A DNA stretch of 50,595 nt from Clostridiaceae bacterium (GTDB lineage: Bacteria > Bacillota > Clostridia > Oscillospirales > QAMX01). The stretch is taken from assembly GCA_018384365.1 (NCBI GenBank), contig JAHAYX010000031.1, positions 1 through 50,595 on the forward strand, read 5' to 3'. Shown one piece after another: positions 44,813 to 50,595 of this stretch. The position numbers and the translations under genes are program-made. Position 1 is the first letter of the stretch; the number at the start of each line of letters is the position of its first letter. Under the pieces are notes generated by a model. The model worked only from the letters and a program-made list of their open reading frames with translations, searched no databases and was not told where the DNA came from.

Positions 44813-44841
44813 AAAAAACAGACTTAAACACTAAGCCTGTT
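44813..44841 (-). terminator. Riboswitch-controlled terminator upstream of xpt
   Basis: A 10-bp stem (44841-44832 with 44826-44817, one G-T pair) followed by six T on the minus strand, located just ahead of the xpt ribosome site. It is the expression platform of the guanine riboswitch. Confidence 0.85.
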
Positions 44842-44867
44842 TTGCCAATACGCACACATTCAGAAAA

Positions 44868-44933
44868 CCAATAGTCGCGCCTTCCCGGCGGCGCGGTAGA
44901 AACATTTGGGCCATACATCCAAAACTATATTGG
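44868..44933 (-). ncRNA. Guanine-class purine riboswitch aptamer
   Basis: Read on the minus strand. P1 is CCAATA (44933-44928) with TATTGG (44873-44868). The P2 arms are TTTGG and CCAAA with an L2 containing TATGG. The conserved J2/3 T-T-T-C-T-A-C-C is present, and P3 is GCGCC with GGCGC. J3/1 is G-A-C, so the base that reads the ligand is C, the guanine/hypoxanthine type rather than the adenine type. A second copy of the P1 3' strand (TATTGGCAAA, 44850-44841) just before the terminator can pair with the P1 5' strand (44937-44928), giving an antiterminator. Predicted: guanine switches xpt and the transporter off. Confidence 0.93.
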
Positions 44934-44958
44934 CAAACTTATTAAATTCGACTTCATT

Positions 44959-44987
44959 AAAATATCACAGTTGTTTCCGAATGTCAA
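44959..44987 (-). promoter_or_regulatory. Promoter of the riboswitch-xpt-transporter operon
   Basis: On the minus strand, TTGACA (44987-44982), 17 bases, TATTTT (44964-44959). The predicted start near 44952 lies about 20 bases before the aptamer. Confidence 0.72.
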
Positions 44988-45307
44988 TTGCGAAAGCCAC
45001 GCAGAACGTCGATTTTCAGCAACTTTGGTCATATCCATAATTTTTGGCTGTTTTTTGAGGGAACTTTTATGAATTTGTGGAGGAGACGTCATGCGGACCA
45101 CGCTTTTTTATGTGCTTTCCGCGCACAGATGCGCGGCAATCCGTCCTCCGAAACCTCATCGCCCCGGGCGTGCAGAGCAAAAAAGTTCGCGCTCGGGGCC
45201 GGTATTTCAAAATTCGTTCCTGTGCGGGCGGGCAGATCGTTAGATTTCTAATTTTATAACGGAAACTGCGCAAACTTTGCGGATATTTTCAGTTTTGACG
45301 CGATCTG

Positions 45308-45336
45308 TTGACGGCTTCCCGCTTTTACGATATCCT
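45308..45336 (+). promoter_or_regulatory. Promoter of the esterase-fold gene
   Basis: TTGACG (45308-45313), 17 bases, TATCCT (45331-45336); the AAGGAGG ribosome site is just before the ATG at 45421. Confidence 0.55.
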
Positions 45337-45361
45337 GTTCTTATAAAAATTCTGCCCTGAC

Positions 45362-45399
45362 GGACACAACGGGCTGTGTCCCCCCGGAATTGAATTCCG
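45362..45399 (+). repeat. Hairpin and palindrome in the esterase-gene leader
   Basis: GGACACA/TGTGTCC (45362-45381) and the palindrome CGGAATT-G-AATTCCG (45385-45399) lie back to back between the predicted transcription start and the ribosome site. They could be a regulator operator or a structured leader. Confidence 0.45.
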
Positions 45400-45420
45400 C
45401 AGGCACAAGGAGGTTTCATT

Positions 45421-46299
45421 ATGGGTATCATGCGATTTAATTACCGCAGCCAGGCAATCGGTCAGTATGTTGACATCACCATCACGATCCCGACGGACGG
45501 CTTCAGCTATTATGATATATCAGGCGGAGCCCGTCATCACACGCTGCCGAACGCCAACCACGTTATGCCTGTATACCGTCCGGGCATGAAATTCCAAACC
45601 GTTTATCTGATGCACGGCGGCGGAGATGATGACAGCCTTGTCTTTCGTTATACCAACGCAGAGCGCTATGCCGACCGCAACCGCGTCATGCTGGTCGTGC
45701 CGAATGTCGCAAACAGTTTCGGCGTTGACACAAACTACGGCAGGAACTACTCCACCTTCATCACAGAGGAACTTCCGGTCGTCATCCAGTCCCTGTTCCC
45801 CTCCTCCCCCGCGCGTGAGGACAACTTCATCGTCGGCTATGCCATGGGCGGAAACGCAGCGCTTGGCAATGCGCTCATGCACCCCGAGCTTTACCGCGCA
45901 TGTGTGGATATGTCCGGCGGCATCGGCCTGACCGTCAACACGGAAACGCTGAAAAACGAACTGGAAAGCGAGCATTTCAGCCATTTCCCGATATACCTCA
46001 GCACCTTTGGCCCGTCGGACGAACTGGAAGGTTCCCGGCATGACATGGCACTTGCTGCGCGCCGCAATCTGGAGCGCGGCGTTGAGCTTCCGGATTTCCA
46101 CATCATCTGCGGCAGCGATGAGTTTATCCGCGAGCGCGTAGAGGCCGACGTCCGAACCCTGCGCGAAATTGGTTATCAGATCAATTACATCTGTCCAGAG
46201 GGCTACCGCCACGACTTCGACCTGTGGGACAAATATTTGCAGGTGGTCTTTGACGAGCTTCTGCCGCTGCGCCGCGCGGCGATTGACCCCGTTTCCTGA
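45421..46299 (+). CDS. Esterase-D-like alpha/beta-hydrolase, catalytic Ser replaced by Ala
   Basis: 292 residues with the PF00756-type esterase layout: L-M-H-G-G-G, a Y-G-R-N-Y-S-T-F-I-T-E-E-L-P segment, G-Y-A-M-G-G-N-A-A-L, then D-M-S-G-G. The G-x-S-x-G nucleophile elbow reads G-Y-A-M-G, with Ala141 encoded by GCC (45841-45843), one base from a serine codon TCC. The partner acid (Asp233 in G-S-D-E-F) and His264 (R-H-D-F-D-L-W) remain. Related family members include feruloyl esterases, S-formylglutathione hydrolases and mycolyltransferases. Without the Ser it is probably not a hydrolase. A GNAT acetyltransferase gene starts 25 bases after its stop. Confidence 0.88.
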   Translation: MGIMRFNYRSQAIGQYVDITITIPTDGFSYYDISGGARHHTLPNANHVMPVYRPGMKFQTVYLMHGGGDDDSLVFRYTNAERYADRNRVMLVVPNVANSFGVDTNYGRNYSTFITEELPVVIQSLFPSSPAREDNFIVGYAMGGNAALGNALMHPELYRACVDMSGGIGLTVNTETLKNELESEHFSHFPIYLSTFGPSDELEGSRHDMALAARRNLERGVELPDFHIICGSDEFIRERVEADVRTLREIGYQINYICPEGYRHDFDLWDKYLQVVFDELLPLRRAAIDPVS

Positions 46300-46324
46300 G
46301 CGCAAACACAGCAGGAGTCGCAGC

Positions 46325-46864
46325 ATGAAAAACGCAGAAACGATATATTGGAAAGCGGAAGCCCTGCAAATCAGAAGCATGCGTCCCGAAGATGCCAGGG
46401 AAATTTATACTACCTATTTATCGTATAACTGGCACCCTGTCCTGGAAACCTACGAAAATTATTATCGCGAACAGGAAGCCGGAGAGCGCCTGGTATTCAT
46501 CGCCGAATATGAGGGGCGCGTTTCCGGGCTCTGCACGCTTGTTCTGCACCCCACGGAGGGACCCTGGGCAAATCAGGGCTACCCGGAAATTGTGGATTTG
46601 ACGGTATTCTATCACGTTCACAATCGGGGAATCGGCAGTAAACTGCTGGACGCCGCGGAGAGCGAGGCCGCAAAACGCGCGGATACGGTATATCTGGCTG
46701 TCGGCGTGCACGGAGGGTATGGCGCGGCGCAGCGGCTTTATGTCAAACGGGGATATATCCCGGACGGCAGCGGCGTCTGGTATCGGGGAAAGCCGCTGGA
46801 ACCTTATGCGCCGTGCTGCAATGATGATGATTTACTGCTCTTTCTCTCCAAAAAACTCCGTTGA
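46325..46864 (+). CDS. GNAT-family N-acetyltransferase
   Basis: 179 residues from ATG 46325, with CAGGAG upstream; an in-frame extension to 46169 lies within the previous gene and is rejected. Acetyl-CoA binding motif A is N-R-G-I-G-S-K-L-L-D-A-A-E. L-R-I-like entry reads L-Q-I-R-S-M-R-P-E-D. Y-V-K-R-G-Y near the end is the usual closing motif. The substrate is unknown. It probably shares the transcript of the upstream esterase-fold gene. Confidence 0.88.
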   Translation: MKNAETIYWKAEALQIRSMRPEDAREIYTTYLSYNWHPVLETYENYYREQEAGERLVFIAEYEGRVSGLCTLVLHPTEGPWANQGYPEIVDLTVFYHVHNRGIGSKLLDAAESEAAKRADTVYLAVGVHGGYGAAQRLYVKRGYIPDGSGVWYRGKPLEPYAPCCNDDDLLLFLSKKLR

Positions 46865-47178
46865 ACCAAGTTTTTTAGACTGTTTACAGGGTGACAGCCT
46901 TCTTTTGCGGCATTCGCCGTGTATTTCTACATAACAGCCGCAGCAGGCAGCATGACAAACAAAAAAGCACCGGTTTGGATACATACAGTACCCGAACCGG
47001 TGCTTTTTCTGGTAAGCTGCACCAATTAAGATATCAGCGGTTTTCCTAGTGTTTTCAATGGTTTCAGTTTTTTCGGCAAGGTTTTTGGAGCTTGCTGCTT
47101 CATACTGCTGGTTGCTACTGTGCAACCCAAAAAGATATTGTGGGTTTTCTGGAAGTTGGTGCGGTCTGCACGATTCTG
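46865..47178. other. Intergenic region with terminator and decayed sequence
   Basis: Beyond the terminator at 46961, no supported gene is seen. A minus-strand frame starting at TTG 47182 (overlapping the small ORF's stop) runs through the terminator hairpin without a stop, so it is judged remnant or non-coding. Confidence 0.4.
46961..47009. terminator. Bidirectional terminator after the GNAT gene
   Basis: AAAAAGCACCGGTT pairs with AACCGGTGCTTTTT around a 19-base loop, with A and T runs on both strands. It lies about 100 bases past the GNAT stop. Confidence 0.88.
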
Positions 47179-47343
47179 TCAACGATCTCCACTTTGACGG
47201 CTTTCCTGTTTTGTGCGGTTCCGGTCATAAATCCGCTTGCTCTGCACAACACGAGTGATTGGGGAAACACCGTTCCATGAACCGCGCTTGGCTGCATAAA
47301 ATTTTCGCTGATTTTTCTTGCTCTGTTTTTTCAGCGGTGTCAC
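47179..47343 (-). CDS. Small basic protein, conserved-looking, function unknown
   Basis: 54 residues from GTG 47343, with an AGGACG site 6 bases upstream. It is very basic: it starts T-P-L-K-K-Q-S-K-K-N-Q-R-K-F-Y and includes R-G-S-W-N-G-V-S-P-I-T-R-V-V and K-R-I-Y-D-R-N-R. I recall similar small basic proteins with a W-N-x-x-P-V-T-R motif from Firmicute mobile elements, but cannot confirm this here. It lies 29 bases after the truncated metallophosphoesterase, in a zone full of gene fragments. Nucleic-acid binding is possible from composition only. Confidence 0.5.
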   Translation of the reverse strand: MTPLKKQSKKNQRKFYAAKRGSWNGVSPITRVVQSKRIYDRNRTKQESRQSGDR

Positions 47344-47372
47344 TTTCGTCCTGAGAATCCATCCCTTCGCGT

Positions 47373-47930
47373 CTATTCAGATACTTCAACTGCGCTTCCG
47401 TCTTTGCGGACTCTGAAAATTTCCGGCATAGGATTGGCATCCAGCAGTTCCGTCAGAGTGCGCGGGGTATAGCGCATATACTCCATCATGCAACCCACAT
47501 TGATCAGTCTGCTTGGAATGCCCATCGTCCACTGTTCCTTTTTCCACTTCTCAACGAGTTCCCACTCGCGGGTATTATGTACATGACCATACAGCATGGT
47601 TGCGCCATAATGCTGGTTCTTATAAAACAGAATCGGGTAATGACTCAGAATCACCAGACGATTCTCATCACTGACCTCTGCGTATGGTTCAATGCTCTCC
47701 CAATAAAAGCGGAGCTTTCCCTTCACGCGGTCATGATTGCCTTGAATCAGGTGCTTATGACCGTTGAGCTGCTGGATGATTCGAATGCTGTTTTCTTCGT
47801 TTTTCCAGAACGCGTCTCCAAGGACATAGACGGTATCGTCAGTCGCTACACGTTCATTCCAATTTTGAATCAGCGTGTCATCCATCTGCGCGGTATCTGA
47901 AAACGGGCGATTATCAAATCGAAGCACATT
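47373..47930 (-). pseudogene. Metallophosphoesterase, 5'-truncated fragment
   Basis: About 185 codons. The calcineurin-like metallophosphoesterase motifs V-L-G-D, G-N-H-D, S-H-Y-P and G-H-V-H-N are present in order. The protein begins directly at N-V-L-R-F-D-N-R-P-F, a position usually preceded by about 12-15 residues that hold the first metal ligands (S-D-T-H-F-G-H). Those are missing, and the sequence upstream is instead a piece of a different gene (see the next fragment). A GTG at 47927 gives an apparent start, but the product would lack part of its metal site. It is a product of a deletion joining two genes. Confidence 0.7.
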
Positions 47931-47932
47931 CG

Positions 47933-48280
47933 TAGCCGTGCAAGACGCTGCGGTTCGTTCTTTGCAATGCCGATGTACTGCACGGTATCTGACGGCAGCG
48001 TTTTCTGATACTGCCGGATCGGGTGCATTTTGCAGTCACGTTGGACATAGCATTTCCCACACACAGGAAAGGAGCGGATCATGTCTTTCTTCGGCCCACG
48101 CGTGACCTTTCCCATAAAGACAGAGGTATAGGTTTTCTCGCTCCGAAGCACACGGACAGGTACGCCCAGTTTTTCAAGGGCGGGAATCGCTGCCTGATAG
48201 ATAAACGCCTGATGTTCCGGCACTTCGCCAGAGGTAGCGTCGTCAAACATGACCTCACAGTAATGCGCCATGATGACCAT
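47933..48280 (-). pseudogene. PAPS-reductase-like protein fragment
   Basis: About 115 codons. The stretch V-M-F-D-D-A-T-S-G-E-V-P-E-H, then F-P-V-C-G-K-C-Y-V-Q-R-D-C-K and Y-I-G-I-A-K-N-E-P-Q-R-L-A-R-L resembles the PAPS reductase/PP-loop enzymes often carried on Firmicute mobile elements. The N-terminal S-G-G-K-D-S loop that binds the nucleotide is absent, and the C-terminus stops at the junction with the metallophosphoesterase fragment (about 47930). An ATG with AGGAAA upstream exists at 48280, but the product would lack catalytic parts. Two ends lost imply at least two rearrangements. Confidence 0.65.
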
Positions 48281-48317
48281 TGCTTTCCTGCGTTTTCTTG
48301 ATCCGTTTGCCAGCCGG

Positions 48318-48885
48318 TCAGCCCATAGCGAGCAGGAACTCGAGGTAAAGCATACTCTCCGCCATACCCGGCAGCGCGATGCCGTGTTCGCCCGCGGCAA
48401 TCATCAGCGACTCGCCGGACGGGGCAATCATGACAGGATACGTTTCGCTGAAGTAGTATGGCCCGTCGACGGTATCATAATTTGCGCCGCCCACGCGCGT
48501 GAGGTCGAGCGTCACAGAACTTGGCTGGTCCAGCTCTGTCCGGATCGTCCAAAAGCCGCTCCACAGCTCCTCATACTCGCCCTGTCCGTCGTAGTACCAG
48601 TTGAGATCCGCCTGTCCGCCGGTCTCGTCGCCGGGATAGAACGTCAGCGTAAAGTACGCGGCGCGGCCGTCCTGCGTCATCGCCCCGGCGGCCACATCTG
48701 ACCGCCCATGTCTGCGCTCCCCGAGAGTCCGAGCGCTGTCGGCCCAAGCCAGCCGTTTGTCATCCACTCGCCGAAATCGCCCACGCCAATGTCCGCATAG
48801 ACCGTAAAGTCCAGTGCGCACGGCTCGCCGTTGCTGTAGCGCAGAACAAAAAGCTTGTCTTCTATGTGCCAGGTAGGGGAAACCT
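48318..48885 (-). pseudogene. Frameshifted, 5'-truncated copy of the neighbouring lipoprotein gene
   Basis: The last 110 codons match the C-terminus of the intact lipoprotein at 49170-50417: both contain Y-F-(T/S)-L-(T/R)-F-Y, E-(E/M)-(L/W) and W-S-G-F-W-T-I, D-G-P-(Y/F)-Y and E-T-Y-P. Upstream of about 48690 the homology continues in another frame (W-H-I-E-D-K-L-F-V-L-R-Y and D-F-G-E-W-M-T-N-G-W-L-G-P-T-A-L). That shows a frameshift near 48685-48700. Homology ends near 48885, just before an inverted-repeat element, and the signal peptide and first half are missing. An old tandem duplicate is the simplest explanation. Confidence 0.78.
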
Positions 48886-48941
48886 GCTATGAGACAGAAA
48901 AGAATGACACGGCAGATCGTGCAGCACTTGGGCAAAAAGGA

Positions 48942-49111
48942 AGCTATGGTGTATCTGAAAACTCCCAACGCACCCGGACAGCGGGCCTTTTCACGCTGCG
49001 CCGCACCATTTTTCCTTGAAATACGTCAGTATTCCTGCGAAAAAATGTTTTGCTCAGCGCAAAAATTCCTCGCTGCCGGTCACATTTTCAGTTTTCAGAT
49101 ACACCCTAGCG
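48942..49111. mobile_element. Inverted-repeat element, possible MITE (about 170 bp)
   Basis: 22-base ends at 48942-48963 and 49090-49111 are inverted copies with 20 matches, including a perfect 16-base core (48948-48963 and 49090-49105). The inner 126 bases encode nothing supported. Size and ends suit a miniature inverted-repeat element or an attachment-like repeat, and it sits between the truncated and intact copies of one gene family. Target duplications were not clearly seen. Whether it recurs in the genome is not testable here. Confidence 0.5.
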
Positions 49112-49169
49112 AAAGAAGACTGCTGGTTTGGGGAGAATCCCGTAAAACAGCAGGTTCTTCGCTTGCCTT

Positions 49170-50417
49170 CTATCCTGCGGCCTGTGTCAGCACACATGCC
49201 AGCGTGCTCTGCGACTGGAACGGCAGGCAAATGCCGATCTCACCCGCGCCGACCAGCAACTCTGTACCGCTCGGGCTGATCAGAAGGGGATAAGTTTCAC
49301 ACAGATAAAACGGTCCATCCGAGGTCTCATAGCGATTCCCGCCCACAAGCGACAAGCTGAGCGTCACATAGCTCGGTCCGTCCATCACCGACTCGATCGT
49401 CCAGAAGCCGCTCCACATCTCTTCAAAATCGCTGCTGCCCTCGTAGCTCCACTCCAGATCGACAGAGCCTCCGCTCTCACCATCGTGATAGAAGCGAAGA
49501 GAAAAATACGCAACGCGGTCTGTCTGCCCTACCATCGTCTGATAGACCCAGCCCATACCGTAGCTTTCCGAGCCTGCAAGAGAGAGTGCGGTCACGCCAC
49601 CCCAGCCGTCAGCAAGCCACTGCGCAAGACTCGGCGGTGCATACTGCCAGGTATACTCCGTAAAGTCCCAGATGTGGTAATCATACGAAAGCGCCGGCGC
49701 AAGTCTGCTTTCCGCGTTGAGACCCGGATACCACTCGTAGGTATTGTTGCTGTCGGTGATGAATAGCTGTGTGTCCGCCTCGTATGCCACACCGTCAAGA
49801 TTTGCAAACAGCAGCACCGGCTCGCCGGTCTCCGAGCGATAGAGAACCTCCGTCACTTCTTCTTGCTGTGTCTGTGCATTCCACTGCACACGGTTGATCG
49901 CAAGCGTTGCGTTCTCGTCGACCGGCACGATGCAGTACAGATGCCCCGCGCCGCCGATGATATGCTCCTCGTCGATTTCCGCGATGAAGGGGTATTTGAG
50001 CAGCATGGCCTCGTTGGTTTCCCACAGCCACGCGGGGAAGCCCGCCTCGAAGCCCTCGTCAAACAGCCCGCCGACATAACCGAGATACGCCGCGCCGAAC
50101 ATCACGCCCGTCACGTCGATCCGGTCGCGCAGCCATCCAAGCGAGGTCTCTGCCTCCTGCGAAAATCCGTACTGTACCGGCTGTGTTTCCGTCGCCTCGT
50201 CGCGTGACACGCGATCACTCATGTCGCTCTGCGATATCGCTTCTTCCGGCTGTCTCTCCGGTGTTTTTTTATCGGCCTTTGTGAGAAGATCAACCTTATC
50301 TGTACTCATTTTGGGTTCGTCGGGCACCGTCTGTTCCTTCTGCCCGCAGGCACAGAGGGACAGCAGCAACCCCAGCGCCAACAGCAGCGCGAGTATTCGT
50401 TTGGGTGTTGTTTTCAT
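49170..50417 (-). CDS. Uncharacterised lipoprotein
   Basis: 415 residues. A lysine-rich signal peptide ends in L-C-A-C (Cys about 24). The next 60 residues are charged, low-complexity linker. The rest (about 85-415) is rich in Trp, Tyr, Gly and acidic residues, with repeated beta-like patterns, which suggests an extracytoplasmic beta-rich binding domain. I do not recognise the family. The last 110 residues also occur in the neighbouring frameshifted copy, so this family has been duplicated locally. Gene starts at ATG 50417, 16 bases after the stop of the TPM-domain-like gene and in the same direction, and is probably co-transcribed. It ends just before an inverted-repeat element. Confidence 0.82.
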   Translation of the reverse strand: MKTTPKRILALLLALGLLLSLCACGQKEQTVPDEPKMSTDKVDLLTKADKKTPERQPEEAISQSDMSDRVSRDEATETQPVQYGFSQEAETSLGWLRDRIDVTGVMFGAAYLGYVGGLFDEGFEAGFPAWLWETNEAMLLKYPFIAEIDEEHIIGGAGHLYCIVPVDENATLAINRVQWNAQTQQEEVTEVLYRSETGEPVLLFANLDGVAYEADTQLFITDSNNTYEWYPGLNAESRLAPALSYDYHIWDFTEYTWQYAPPSLAQWLADGWGGVTALSLAGSESYGMGWVYQTMVGQTDRVAYFSLRFYHDGESGGSVDLEWSYEGSSDFEEMWSGFWTIESVMDGPSYVTLSLSLVGGNRYETSDGPFYLCETYPLLISPSGTELLVGAGEIGICLPFQSQSTLACVLTQAAG

Positions 50418-50433
50418 AGCCGTTCCTTTCAGA

Positions 50434-50595
50434 TCAGAATTTTCCGCTTCGGCCGGAACCGCCGCCGCCGGATTCGCTGTAGCTGCTTCCGCCGCTGGAG
50501 GAGCTGCGCTCGATCTTCCGGCTGGAGGTCGTCTTATGGGTGAAATGATCTGTTTGCTCCGTAAGCCGGAGTCCCGCGGAGACGTAGTCGTTCGC
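50434..50595 (-). CDS. TPM-domain-like protein, C-terminal fragment (continues beyond window)
   Basis: The last 53 codons of a gene that starts outside the window. N-D-Y-V-S-A-G, T-H-K-T-T-S-S-R and a terminal Ser/Gly tail ending G-G-G-G-S-G-R-S-G-K-F resemble the C-terminus of TPM/YgcG-type membrane proteins, whose glycine-rich tails are characteristic. Stop TGA at 50434-50436. The assignment rests on the short tail only. Confidence 0.6.
   Translation of the reverse strand, partial: ANDYVSAGLRLTEQTDHFTHKTTSSRKIERSSSSGGSSYSESGGGGSGRSGKF

Larger units (their letters stand above)
44994..45420. other. Intergenic region upstream of the esterase-fold gene
   Basis: No supported long gene. A GC-rich hairpin (GCCCCG/CGGGGC arms, about 45161-45200) and a short frame preceded by GGAGGAG (ATG 45090, about 50 codons) are visible. 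The frame lacks protein-like composition and is left uncalled. The promoter and leader hairpins at 45308-45399 serve the esterase-fold gene. Confidence 0.4.

Noticed and set aside
45067-45273. Short overlapping frames on both strands before the esterase-fold gene
   Set aside because: One plus-strand start at 45090 has a ribosome-like site, but the peptide is Pro/Arg/Ser-rich and random in appearance, so it was left as intergenic.
46832-47182. Minus-strand frame that overlaps the end of the small basic ORF
   Set aside because: It starts from a TTG without a ribosome site and reads through a perfect bidirectional terminator hairpin, so it is unlikely to be translated as such.
1-50595. CRISPR arrays, tRNA or rRNA genes
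   Set aside because: No regular spaced repeats and no cloverleaf or rRNA sequence were recognised by eye; weak tRNA-like folds cannot be excluded without a dedicated scan.

Overview
The window looks like the chromosome of an anaerobic, probably gut-dwelling member of Clostridia (Oscillospiraceae/Ruminococcaceae-like). This is inferred from the moderately high G+C, strong Shine-Dalgarno sites, a DnaD/DnaI-type primosome pair, a 2-hydroxyacyl-CoA dehydratase activase-type protein, fucosidase and GH4 glycosidases, many lipoproteins and an arginine cluster using a type-2 ArgC and ArgJ. No rRNA, tRNA, CRISPR array or intact transposase was seen.

Layout. 1-3528 (minus): an FtsX-type ABC permease, cut by the window edge, and its lipoprotein adaptor. 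3810-5801 (plus): DnaD-like and DnaC/DnaI-like replication genes. 5885-9098 (plus): a membrane protein joining a degenerate trypsin-like domain to a cytoplasmic FHA domain, then a phosphodiester glycosidase-type membrane protein. 9476-14875 (plus): a complete livJHMGF branched-chain amino-acid ABC transporter behind a consensus promoter, ending with a DUF554 protein and a strong terminator. 14995-19165: a glycan island of GH4 and GH29 genes (minus) with a divergent AraC regulator. 19641-31435 (plus): an argGHCJBDF operon that ends in one reading frame encoding CarB fused to diaminopimelate epimerase (DapF). 31496-34428 (minus): a four-gene membrane/glycolipid cluster (DUF308, CrtO-like acyltransferase, MGDG-synthase/MurG-like glycosyltransferase, PAP2 phosphatase). 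34577-38812 (minus): a CoA-dehydratase activase protein split in two by one in-frame TGA. 39133-44987 (minus): a guanine riboswitch, xpt and a BMP-type purine nucleoside ABC transporter. 45421-46864 (plus): an esterase-fold protein without its nucleophile serine, and a GNAT acetyltransferase. 47179-50595 (minus): a decayed accessory zone with a small conserved-looking ORF, two gene fragments fused by a deletion, a frameshifted duplicate of a lipoprotein gene, a small inverted-repeat element, the intact lipoprotein gene and the tail of a TPM-domain-like protein.

How the parts work together. The arginine operon carries every step from N-acetylglutamate to arginine except an argA/argE pair, which ArgJ makes unnecessary. 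Its last gene supplies carbamoyl phosphate for ArgF and carries a lysine/peptidoglycan-pathway domain. The riboswitch, xpt and transporter form a coherent guanine/guanosine salvage unit. The most unusual observations are the CarB-DapF fusion with a substituted catalytic cysteine, the in-frame stop in the activase, two predicted pseudoenzymes (protease-FHA and esterase), the glycolipid cluster, and the inverted-repeat element in the decayed 3' zone.
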